A stretch of 64,000 bases of DNA from Apoda limacodes (Eukaryota; Arthropoda; Insecta; Lepidoptera; Limacodidae), in the NCBI GenBank assembly GCA_946406115.1, contig OX291555.1:14154001-14218000 (forward strand), in the 5' to 3' direction. The notes beneath the pieces were generated by a model. That model searched no databases. It was not told where the DNA came from and was given only the letters and a program-made list of their open reading frames with translations. Positions 57,901 to 64,000 of this stretch are shown here, piece after piece. Each line of letters begins with the position of its first letter. The stretch's first letter is position 1. The translations under genes were made by a program, and so were the position numbers.

Positions 57901-60900
57901 TGTCGTTGTCAGTTCACACCATATCAATGTCGCGACAGTAGTTATGATTTTTGACCAACGGGTCAGAAAAGTTTGTTGCACTATATCTAGTTTTAATCAT
58001 ACTTACGCGCCTCATTATCTCTGTTATCCAATAACTCGAGATTTCCCAAAACATATTCCTTTTTATTACTACCCTCATTTCCAGTCTGACCAACCCCATC
58101 TAGTGACGAAAGTAAATTCACTTCAAAAAACGAATTTTTACTCTTTGATTTTTGATTTGGTTGCTCCTGTAATCAAATTGTGGATTAGGATATTGTAGAT
58201 TTAATGATAATTAGGTTTATATAGTTTATTTAAATTAGAAATAGTCTACAAACCTTTTCAGAGTTTTCGTTTGTGGAATTTTCAATGGCAAAATGACAAT
58301 CTGAAACAAACCAATTCAGCAAACTTAAAATTAATGGGATAAAGATAACACACTAATAATTCCTTATCATCATTAAAACATTAGGTTAAAAGATACAAAT
58401 TATAGTGAAAGCACAAAAGTTAGAGGTTAAGTGTCGAAGTGCACCAAGATACGTCGCGCGACGTTGTGATGCGTTTCTTTTTGTCTAGTAAACTAGGTCC
58501 ATAATGTGTTGCTATCTCATGTGGCTCCATCTTGTCGGAACCACATCTCTGGACTGTCAACAAGAGCAGGCAATAAAAAATTTAAAATTAAACGAGCTAT
58601 CAATTGTCGAATCATGCCCTCTGAGGGGGAGATACGTGGAAATAGCGGTGTTATGCTCGTTGAGTTTTAATAATTGACTGATGATGATCAAAATAAATTC
58701 TTGGTAGGATTTTGGTACGTTGGACAGCGCTGAAATTATCCATGATGAATCTCCAACATCTATTTTACAATTTGTGAAAACAAATAATACTAAATGTCAG
58801 TGCAAATGTCATATTTTATTTTTTAAACCTCGTCATGACTTTTGGCCTATCCGGTACTTATATACTTTTTTGTAGTAAATACATACATACATAAATACAC
58901 CCTGACTCAAGACAAAAATCGAACCCACACCCTGTGCACAGCAGCCGGCGTAGATCCTTGCTAAAAATAAATGATTCAGGTGGTATGACCTCTTCTACCC
59001 TACCAGCCTGTCTCCTTATCAAGACACTGCCAGGGGGGTAAATGGTGACCTGTTTTTGGCCAACAGTTAATGTGCTTCACTAAACCCTTTGACACCATCT
59101 GAACCATGTAAGAGATCTTTGAATGCTTAACGAAAAATTAAATTTGAGGAACTTTATCTTGTTTTGAAAAAGTACTCCTTAATGGTCAAAGTTGGCATAA
59201 CCTGTAACAAGTGCAAATTTTCGCAGCTTTAAGGTTTTTGACAATGATTCGAAAGGTTGACAAGATCAAAAACTTGGATTTGGTATCTTGGTATATACAA
59301 TATAAAAAATATAAAGCTACCATTTGAAACAAGTTCTACCTTGTTATAAGGACATAAGTTGATTAAAATATAAGTTATAGATCACCTTCATCAATTTCCA
59401 TGGGATGGTCGTCATTATTATCCACCTCACCGTCATTCTCGTCACCTGTTTCCCCATCATTGTGCGATAAATCTACATTTGATAAATAATCTTTTAACAA
59501 CGAATTAACATTGAAAGACCACATCTGATTTGAAGTGTTGACAACTGTAGTTACAGAATTGTCTTCCGAAGTGGTAGTTTTTGTTTTGCTTTCAATTATT
59601 TTACATTTATTTCCCGTATCACTAATAATAACTTGAGGCGGATATTTTAAAGGCACTAAGTTTTGTGTGTTTAAATCCGGATTGGTATTTTTTGTTAAAT
59701 TTTTGCTCGTCACAACTATGTTGGCTTTGGTTGGTGAAAAGGATTCTTCAGTTATTTTCGTGGGTGACATCGCCACAGGCGAAAGTAGGGGCTGGAAAGA
59801 ATAAAAAAAAACAATGTTAAGCAAGCACCTCAATATTTTAGATTTTTGTAATCATATACTGACTTACTCCTTCATATCAAGATTTGGATCTGGATCAAAG
59901 GATAGATAGATATTTCTTTATTTCACTTCACACAAACAAAAAATTTACAGAAGGAAATTACTGTGTCCCTGGGATATCTATGAAGCCACTTTAGTCCAGA
60001 TAAAACTGCTCACTACTTGTCATACAGGACTGAAGTGGTTGGTGAAAAAATACTGTCTGTCCTCCACATTAATATGGAGCTGTGGTTTTCCCTTCTGGGG
60101 AAAAAAACCGGGAAGATATACGTGCAACTTCGGAAATTATTCATCTAAATAGAAATGAACCCTCTGTCCAAATTATCTGACTGGGGACGAGAAAACTTAG
60201 TCCAATTCGACCCTGCAAAGGCATAAGTCTGCGCGTTCACCGCTTAGAAAACCCCATTCAATGTGGTTCAACAATTCCAGAACACTTCTCTCCAACTCCA
60301 AGAGCATTTAATATCCTTGGTGTTGACATCTCCAGCGATGTTCAGTTCCGAGATCATTTGCAAGACCAGGTGAAGGTGGCGTCCAAAAACTTGGTGTACT
60401 CAACGGAGCGAAGCAGTACTTCACGTCGGGCCAAAGGTTGCTGCTTTATAAATCGCAAGTTCGGCCCCATACGATCCCACTCACTTGCCGTATCGAGCCC
60501 TTAAGTCTGAGGAGAGACTTTGCCTCCCTGAGTGTACAATGGGATGTGGTCTGAGGAATTGTTCGAAATGATGCCCACGGCTACTTTCTACCATCGCACC
60601 GCCCGCCATCGGCAGGGAATTCACTCTCACACTTCAGAACCGAAATGGTCGACTTTTGTTGTGACGACGAACGCTTGGGTTGTGGAATGAGCTCCCTGCC
60701 AAGGTTTTCTCTAAGGACTACAGTATGGGGTTCTTTAAGAAAATCGTTATTAGATTTTCGAAAGGTCGGCAACGCGCGAGTGGTACCCCTGGTGTTGCAA
60801 GCGTCCATAGGCTACGGTGGCCGCTTACCATCAGGCACACTGTAACCTTAGTGGTAAATAGGAGTGGGGAACGGCAAACTTTGGTACATTTTTAATAATA

Positions 60901-63403
60901 ATAACCAATCATTGTAAACTAGCGTGTGGACTATGGCCTAAATCACCCTCGCTTATGAGGGTAGGCCGGGCCCCAGCAATGGGGACGTATGAAGGCTGGC
61001 AAGCAATTGTAAGCTTATCAAAAGAGTTGTGTGACAAAGAATGTACTCATTTAATAATTTTAACGGCCCTGAATTGTTTTAACAGTATTGAATATAACAT
61101 AATATTGGAATGTTCTGCATATCATTACCAGCCATAACACATCCTTACTCTTGGGACCAGGACAATGGGGGGCACAGTTCATCACAAAGGCCCAGTGACA
61201 ACTGTGGATTTTATTTACAAAATGAAAAGCAAAAGACACTACTAAGAAGAACATAAGTAATACATACCATACTTTTCGACGGCAGCACCGTAGCAGTTTT
61301 AAAATTCATGTTGGCAATATTAATAACAAAATTAGGTGGTAAAGGCTGCAATTTAGAAGCTGGCAATACAAGCTTTTTCCCCTTAACTTTTTCCCCAGTG
61401 TTGTTACCAATTTTAATGAATCCTTTAGCTGGTGATTGCTGCGCAACTGAATACGTTCCATAGTCAAGGTTGTGTTTCGTTAAAGAGCTCTTAAATTTTT
61501 CACACAATTTGGATTTTATGTTCTGCAATCTGAAATAAGTTCCCACCAAAACTATTTTTATGTAAAATGTTGCCAAGATGAGACCATATATCTACAAGCC
61601 CTAACTTCAGGAACTCTACACATAAGTTAAAATATGTGACTTGGCCGTTTCGTTACTAGAAGAACTATTGTATAACAGAAAAGTAAAGTAGCGAAACGGC
61701 CAACCCACACATTTTGACTAACTTGTACAGTTTGTGTGTGCTGTGAAGGCGTTCGATCGGGTCTGACACCAGGGTCTTCCATCGAAATTGCCATATTACG
61801 GAGTGCCCGATGGTTTCTGCCAATGAGTGGCTAGCGTTTTGACCGGCAGACGCATACGAGCCGTAGTTGATGGTAGTTGCTCTGATAGCATAGACATTAA
61901 TGCTGGTGTGCCGTAAGGCTCTGTGCAGACAGCACCTACGCTGTTTCTCCTCCATATCAATGGCATGTGGTCCATCAACAACATACATTGCTAATGCAGG
62001 CGACAGTACTGCAGACGCTTATTACACGGGCCGTGCAAACATCCCTCGTTCCGTTGTGGAGAAAAAGCGCAGAGAGTTTGTCTCAAATCGAGACCACCCT
62101 ACTGTCGAAGGTTTCTTGACTGGGGACAGGAAAACTTGGTCCGATTTAACCCTACGAAGACAAGAGCCTGTACGTTCACCGCTAAAAAAAAAACCCATTC
62201 AGTGAGGTCCCACAATTCCAGAATACACCCCTCACCATCTCCAAAAGCATTGGGATCCTTGGTGTTGATATCTCCAGCGATGTTCAGTTCCGAGAACATT
62301 TGCGAGACAAGGTGAAGCTGGCGTGCAAAAAACTTGGTGTACTCAACAGAGCATAGTCGGAAGTCCGGCCCCATATGGAATACTGCTGCTATCTCTGGGC
62401 GGGTGCACCCGGATACCAGCTTGGCTCTTTTGACTCGATTCAACGACGGGCTTTGAGAATCGTCGACGATCCCAAACTCACAAGCCGTATCGAACCCTTA
62501 AGTCTGAGGAGTTAAGAGGAGGAGAACCTTGCCTCCCTGTAAGTATTCTACCGCTTGTATAATGGGATGTGTTCTGAGGAATTGTTCTTCATGCCCACGG
62601 CTACTTTCTACCATCGCACGGCTCGCCATCGGCAGGGAATTCATCCTCACGCCTAAGAACCTAAATGGTCACGTACAGTGCAGTTTCATTGTGGAATGAG
62701 CTCCTTGCCAAAGTTTTCTCTAAGGCCTACTGTATAAGGTTCTTCAAAAAAGAAGTTATTGGATTTTTGAACGGTCGGCAACGCGTGAGTAATGCCCCAG
62801 GTGTTGCAAGCATCCATTGGTTGCAGTAACCGCTTACCATCAGGCGGGCTGCAAGCTTGTTTGCCAAGTTAGTAGTTTAAAAAAAAAGGTTGTATTATGG
62901 ACACCATATAACGAATACGAATACTTATATATTTTATTTGAAAATACATATTATACATAGACCAAACACCCATTTTTAAGACCAAACACGTGTTTGTTCT
63001 GTCCGGGGATCGAGCCCCCGCCCATCGTATCGGCAGGCAGTTATATTCACTAAAAGAACCATGGAGGAGCCAAGGCAGTATGTTGTGGTACAAATGGGCA
63101 AAGAGTGCCATTTTCATAATTTTTTGATTAGCATTAGAGCAGAAGATTAGCATTTATTTAATTCTTATTTATAAACACTTTATTGCTAAAAGGTCCCAAT
63201 AGGCCCACCTATATATAGGCATTTTATTATTAGTTCAAAGTATTTTTTGTCTTAACTTACTTTGTCTGAACCTCATCATATTCTTCACAGGAATTAAGAC
63301 AATTTTTACATATCACAGAGCTATGTACAGTTGTTTTCTTCAGTTTCTTGTCCAAAATTTCGCTGACCAAATCATGAAGCAAATTGCCTGACACAAGGGT
63401 GCA
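41644..63403 (-). CDS. Gene C: ZAD and C2H2 zinc-finger protein, 22 exons, C terminus complete, N terminus outside window
   Basis: Exons in 5'-3' order (minus): 63261-63403, 61268-61529, 59386-59791, 58254-58300, 58007-58166, 57238-57411, 56784-56870, 56225-56325, 54455-54515, 53661-53783, 52355-52439, 51063-51186, 49805-49922, 48913-49050, 48517-48655, 48021-48162, 46308-46448, 45494-45550, 44478-44532, 42935-42991, 42648-42715, 41644-41739. They total 2784 nt, exactly 928 codons ending in TGA; all phases match. The first exon is the second half of a ZAD domain ([16 protein letters not shown]), a dimerisation module of arthropod zinc-finger transcription factors. A Ser/Thr/Asp-rich linker to about residue 465 is followed by twelve C2H2 fingers (about 471-825) and a 100-residue finger-free tail. 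Role inferred: nuclear sequence-specific DNA-binding regulator. The first ZAD cysteine pair and start codon should lie beyond 64000. All introns are GT-AG except a GC-AG one at 54454. Its target and ortholog name are not recognisable. Confidence 0.92.
42399..42585. mobile_element. TIR MITE between the last two exons of gene C
   Basis: Left GCACGGACGCGAAGCACGAA followed by GAATTTCGTT; right AACGAAATTCTTCCTGCTTC followed by GCGTCCGTGC. Arms of about 30 bp are inverted with two mismatches. Length about 187 bp. No transposase. The right end lies about 60 bp from exon 42648-42715. Confidence 0.8.
43055..43330 (+). repeat. tRNA-derived SINE, family A (plus orientation)
   Basis: GGTGGCGCTAGCCTCGCGTT head, TTTCTTAAGTACATTG, GAAGGAAAAGAAAACAT, then TTTCAAGTCCACAATCACTG and GTTATGGACTAAGGCCG. 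Confidence 0.6.
43345..43690 (+). repeat. AGCTTTTGCC-family repeat (plus orientation)
   Basis: Begins TAACTTTTGCCAGCGGCAC, passes through TTTGCTACATCTGTAACTAT and TTGTGCCAAATTTCAACTC, and ends ACAAACTTTTAATTTTATAA. Confidence 0.55.
44730..44977 (+). mobile_element. Jockey-like LINE 3' tail (plus orientation)
   Basis: CGCTTGGGTTGTGGAATGAG, CTACAGTATGGGGTTCTTC, AGCGTTGCAAGTGTCCATAA, ATCAGGCGGACCGTTAGC and TTGTTTGCCACCTTAGTGGT. Antisense within a gene C intron. Confidence 0.7.
45105..45310 (+). repeat. tRNA-derived SINE, family A (plus orientation)
   Basis: GGGGCGGTGGTTTGAGCCCG head, TTAACTTCTCAAGTACATTG, GTAAAGGAAAACATCTCGAG, and GAAGTCCACAATCCGCATTG followed by a shortened tail. Confidence 0.6.
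45494..54515 (-). CDS. Gene C: twelve-finger C2H2 array spread over ten exons
   Basis: Fingers in order: 1 CMLC...HVKTVH (atypical, 17 residues between second Cys and first His); 2 CPLC...HLATH; 3 CNEC...HQNKH; 4 CDVC...HQNTH; 5 CNQC...HVKTH; 6 CSIC...HGIVH; 7 CGVC...HMRIH; 8 CDTC...HIRATH; 9 CQQC...HIKAAH; 10 CKVC...HMRIH; 11 CEVC...HRFTH; 12 CLVC...H-MTTSG-H (His spacing five). Seven fingers (1, 2, 3, 6, 9, 11, 12) are split by introns, so their correct joining is strong evidence for the exon borders. Linkers resemble TGERP or TGQRP between fingers 3-4, 6-7, 9-10 and 10-11, and are shorter or degenerate elsewhere. The array should bind DNA in the nucleus, with fingers 2-11 most canonical. 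Confidence 0.9.
46490..46720 (+). repeat. SINE, family B, full copy (plus orientation)
   Basis: Starts TGACTCCCTCGCAGCCTAGT, tRNA-like B box GTGTTCGATTCGCGCACTGG, body CGTCTTGAGTCTGGGTGTAT, ends with GTCAGATGGCGCTGTCCAAA and a TTTAT-repeat tail. It begins about 40 bp from the gene C exon at 46308-46448. Confidence 0.7.
47165..47405 (-). repeat. SINE, family B, full copy (minus orientation)
   Basis: Minus-strand counterpart of 46490-46720: GGGAATCGAACCCACACCCT, GCACAGCAGCTGGCCACACT and GACTGCGAGGGAGTCA at its 5' end (47405); AGTGCCATCTGGCTCC near its 3' end. The two copies lie in one intron as inverted repeats. Confidence 0.7.
47785..47875 (-). mobile_element. Jockey-like LINE 3' tail fragment (minus orientation)
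   Basis: TACCACTAAAGTGGCAAACA, GGTCCGCCTGATGGTAAGCG and GCGTTGCCGACCCTTC read the family tail in reverse. Confidence 0.65.
49495..49765 (-). repeat. tRNA-derived SINE, family A, near full length (minus orientation)
   Basis: GTCCCCATTGTTGGGGTACG, CATAGTCCACACGCTGGCCC, CTTCACCGAAAAGCCAATGC, TGGTACACGCCGGGTCTCGA and CGAAACTCCTCGGCCACC. It ends about 40 bp from the gene C exon 49805-49922 and has the same orientation as the gene. Confidence 0.7.
50690..50945. other. GC-rich island in a gene C intron, unclassified
   Basis: Markedly richer in G and C than its surroundings (GGGGGTCGTCCCTTTGACGG, GACGAACCCGGGGACGTCGG). An open minus-strand stretch exists but is Arg/Pro/Ser-rich with no recognisable domain or splice link. 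The 5' region of a LINE is the most likely origin; uncertain. Confidence 0.4.
51205..51326. mobile_element. MITE with AACTTTTCTGACC ends, copy 1
   Basis: Left AACTTTTCTGACCATGGG and right GGGTCAGAAAAGTTCGTTGCAC are inverted. Inner GTGTTTGGTCGCTAGTGTC is shared with copy 2 at 57858-57985. Starts about 20 bp upstream of a gene C exon. Confidence 0.8.
52140..52304 (-). pseudogene. Possible relic zinc-finger exon in a gene C intron
   Basis: Minus strand reads [14 protein letters not shown] in one frame and SSHLRVHK followed by gtaaaa in the next; joined, these look like one C2H2 finger (C-x2-C...H-x3-H) broken by a single-base shift in a T run. Flanking exons 52355-52439 and 51063-51186 join directly into a perfect finger, so it is not needed in the main transcript. 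Could be a decayed exon, or chance. Confidence 0.35.
52790..53090. repeat. Possible Penelope-type retroelement fragment
   Basis: GAAGATGCCTCGTGTTGAAG followed by CGAAACACGTGTCAAG resembles the motif common at the ends of lepidopteran Penelope-like elements. No coding part present. Confidence 0.3.
53852..53990 (+). mobile_element. Jockey-like LINE 3' tail (plus orientation)
   Basis: ACAGTATGGGGTTTCTCAAG, TTAGATTTTCAAAGGGAG and GTGTGACCGCTAAGCATCAG follow the family tail with many changes. Confidence 0.55.
54085..54410 (+). repeat. AGCTTTTGCC-family repeat, near full length (plus orientation)
   Basis: CTTGCTTTTGCCAGCGGCTT, CGCCCGCCGTAAATTTGG, GACGTGAGATTCTTACG, CCCGCGGGAATCTTTG and ACTTTCGCATTTTAAATATT. 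It ends about 45 bp from the gene C exon 54455-54515. Confidence 0.65.
54600..55560. repeat. SINE family A split by unclassified sequence
   Basis: Family A tail words lie near 55010-55055 (AAGGGTGATTTGTCCCATAG, CACGCAGGCCC) and head words near 55480-55540 (TTGGTACGTGCCGGG, ACTACGCCACCATAG), with about 350 bp of unrelated sequence between. 54600-55000 holds nothing I can classify. Confidence 0.4.
55865..56190 (+). repeat. tRNA-derived SINE, family A, full length (plus orientation)
   Basis: Best copy: CGGTGGTGGTCGAGGGGTTT (A-box side), GGCGGAGGTTCGAGTCCCGG (B box), TTCTCAAGTACATTGATTT, AAAGGAAAACATCGCGTGG, TGAAGTCCACAATATGCAC, ATCACCCTCGCTTATGAGGG and CAGTGGGGACGTA. It ends about 35 bp from the gene C exon 56225-56325. 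Confidence 0.75.
57238..59791 (-). CDS. Gene C: disordered linker with two acidic blocks (exons 59386-59791, 58254-58300, 58007-58166, 57238-57411)
   Basis: These exons encode the region between ZAD and fingers. The 406-nt exon begins with SP-rich sequence ([19 protein letters not shown]) and ends with an Asp/Glu/Asn run ([18 protein letters not shown]). The 174-nt exon ends with a similar run ([18 protein letters not shown]). Composition suggests intrinsic disorder with acidic patches of the kind seen in activation or chromatin-binding segments; that role is inference. Junctions are AAG|GAG, C|AT and G|AC, all in frame. The 47-nt exon at 58254-58300 is very short but needed for phase. Confidence 0.75.
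57858..57985. mobile_element. MITE with AACTTTTCTGACC ends, copy 2
   Basis: CACAAACTTTTCTGACCTTG at left, GGGTCAGAAAAGTTTGTTGC at right, inner GGTGTTTGGTCGCTAGTGTC as in copy 1 (51205-51326). Ends about 20 bp from the gene C exon 58007-58166. Confidence 0.8.
58301..59385. other. Gene C intron, mostly unclassified
   Basis: AT-rich. 58870-58960 is a short SINE family B piece (AAATACACCCTGACTCAAGA, CGAACCCACACCCTGTGCAC). The remainder shows no exon-like frame or repeat I recognise. Confidence 0.45.
60180..60865 (+). mobile_element. Jockey-like LINE, 5'-truncated copy (plus orientation)
   Basis: Plus strand, post-reverse-transcriptase segment: FSSEI near 60340, [10 protein letters not shown] near 60440, then [20 protein letters not shown] at 60676-60735 and the tail CATAGGCTACGGTGGCCGC. 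Deletions and stops. Antisense in a gene C intron. 60920-60990 downstream is a SINE family A tail (ATCACCCTCGCTTATGAGGG). Confidence 0.75.
61268..63403 (-). CDS. Gene C: C-terminal half of the ZAD domain (exons 63261-63403 and 61268-61529)
   Basis: The exon at 63261-63403 starts in phase 0 with a Cys codon and contains [16 protein letters not shown], matching the usual second CxxC of a ZAD (C-x2-C, then a helix with aromatic and acidic residues). The helix continues across the intron: the junction AA|A gives ...[11 protein letters not shown], phase 2. ZAD normally starts with CRxCL about 40-50 residues earlier; that part is not in 63404-64000. The second exon then runs into a low-complexity Lys/Ser/Pro linker. 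ZAD domains mediate homodimerisation in insect zinc-finger factors; this role is assigned from the family, not shown here. Confidence 0.8.
61742..62890 (+). mobile_element. Jockey-like LINE, 5'-truncated copy starting in the reverse transcriptase (plus orientation)
   Basis: Plus strand: AFDRV at 61748, [49 protein letters not shown] (catalytic YADD changed to YAGD), [20 protein letters not shown]; later [15 protein letters not shown] near 62380 and the tail CCGCTTACCATCAGGCGGGC. Frameshifted, inactive. It lies antisense in the intron between the two ZAD exons of gene C. Confidence 0.8.
62925..63050 (-). repeat. SINE-like fragment with tRNA-type B box
   Basis: TTCTGTCCGGGGATCGAGCC followed by CCGCCCATCG; on the minus strand GGGCTCGATCCCCGG resembles a tRNA B box. 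Too short to classify. Confidence 0.4.
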
Positions 63404-63523
63404 CTAAAAAAGCAATTGACAATAACAAGAGCAGTTAATACTTAAGATAGCCCTAAAAACCAAATCTCAATTATTCTATATTTATTGTATTTCATTTGTT
63501 TGATCGATTCAGCTGGAAGGAGG

Positions 63524-63853
63524 AGGTCTTTGAAGTTAGCATACCATTTTTAGTCAAATGCAAAACAAAATATACCCAAATTTGCCGTTTTTTATCAGTT
63601 ATTTATCCGTTATATTTTTATATTTATATTTAAATTTATATTTAAATTTGCCATATAGCTATTTTTTAAAAAAGGCCATTCCCTCAATGTTAGCTGACCA
63701 CAGCCTTTTTTAAAAAAGTAGCGGAATGTCAAATTCTCAACCACTACAGATCCCTGTCACCCTTGCATAACATTTTGCATTTTTTTTTAAAAATAGCTCT
63801 AGCAAATTTTTATTTGCATTAGACTAAAAATGGTATGCTAACTTCAAAGACCT
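63524..63853. mobile_element. Fold-back MITE with 41-bp arms upstream of the ZAD exon
   Basis: Left arm AGGTCTTTGAAGTTAGCATA with CCATTTTTAGTC (63524-63564) and right arm GACTAAAAATGGTATGCTAA with CTTCAAAGACCT (63813-63853) are reverse complements with about one mismatch. An inner pair TTTTTTAAAAAAGGC / GCCTTTTTTAAAAAA is also inverted. About 330 bp. Confidence 0.85.
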
Positions 63854-63881
63854 TGGAATAGGTCCACTGCTAAATGTAGGC

Positions 63882-63921
<40 letters not shown>
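63882..63921. repeat. (TA)n microsatellite
   Basis: Uninterrupted alternating TA run of about 40 bp. Another of about 24 bp is at 41261-41285. Confidence 0.95.
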
Positions 63922-64000
63922 GCTTTTCTTTTACTGGCCACGTTAACAGTTTCAAAGTTAGTTTACGACTGAAACCAACTATAATGATGCACGTGTTCAA

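Overview
This window looks like nuclear DNA of a lepidopteran insect (moth or butterfly). It is AT-rich, its genes are cut into many short exons with GT-AG introns, and the introns are full of SINE, LINE-tail and MITE types common in Lepidoptera. There is no bacterial-style operon, CRISPR array, functional rRNA or functional tRNA gene. Species cannot be fixed from the sequence alone.

Three host genes can be assembled exon by exon, with every splice phase agreeing. (1) Gene A, minus strand, 16365 down to 569: eight exons of a DUF229-family protein (alkaline phosphatase/sulfatase superfamily, probable type II membrane or secreted enzyme). It runs off the left edge. (2) Gene B, plus strand, 23990 to 40288: a paralog of A with 13 exons that reach a stop codon (647 residues, plus an unseen initiating exon). 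A and B are head to head, with about 7.6 kb between their first recognised exons. (3) Gene C, minus strand, 63403 down to 41644: a ZAD-C2H2 zinc-finger protein with 22 exons in the window (927 residues), twelve fingers and a complete C terminus. Its N terminus lies beyond the right edge. B and C converge, their stop codons 1.36 kb apart.

By region: 0.5-16.4 kb is gene A with a Jockey-like LINE, a Tigger/pogo relic and several MITEs in its introns. 16.4-24 kb is the divergent intergenic region, with SINEs, a BEL/Pao gag relic and LINE pieces. 24-40.3 kb is gene B. Its intron 4 carries a complete-ended hAT element (perfect 8-bp target duplication) with a LINE nested inside, and its intron 11 a piggyBac-like MITE. 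40.3-41.6 kb is the convergent spacer with a tandem repeat at the end of gene C. 41.6-63.4 kb is gene C, whose introns hold many SINEs, MITEs and two 5'-truncated LINE copies.

I see no clear new multi-gene system. The most unusual points are the divergent DUF229 pair with a patch of very high identity in the nucleophile exon, the hAT insertion ending 24 bp before an exon, a phase-supported GC-AG intron and a possible decayed zinc-finger exon in gene C, and several long fold-back elements.
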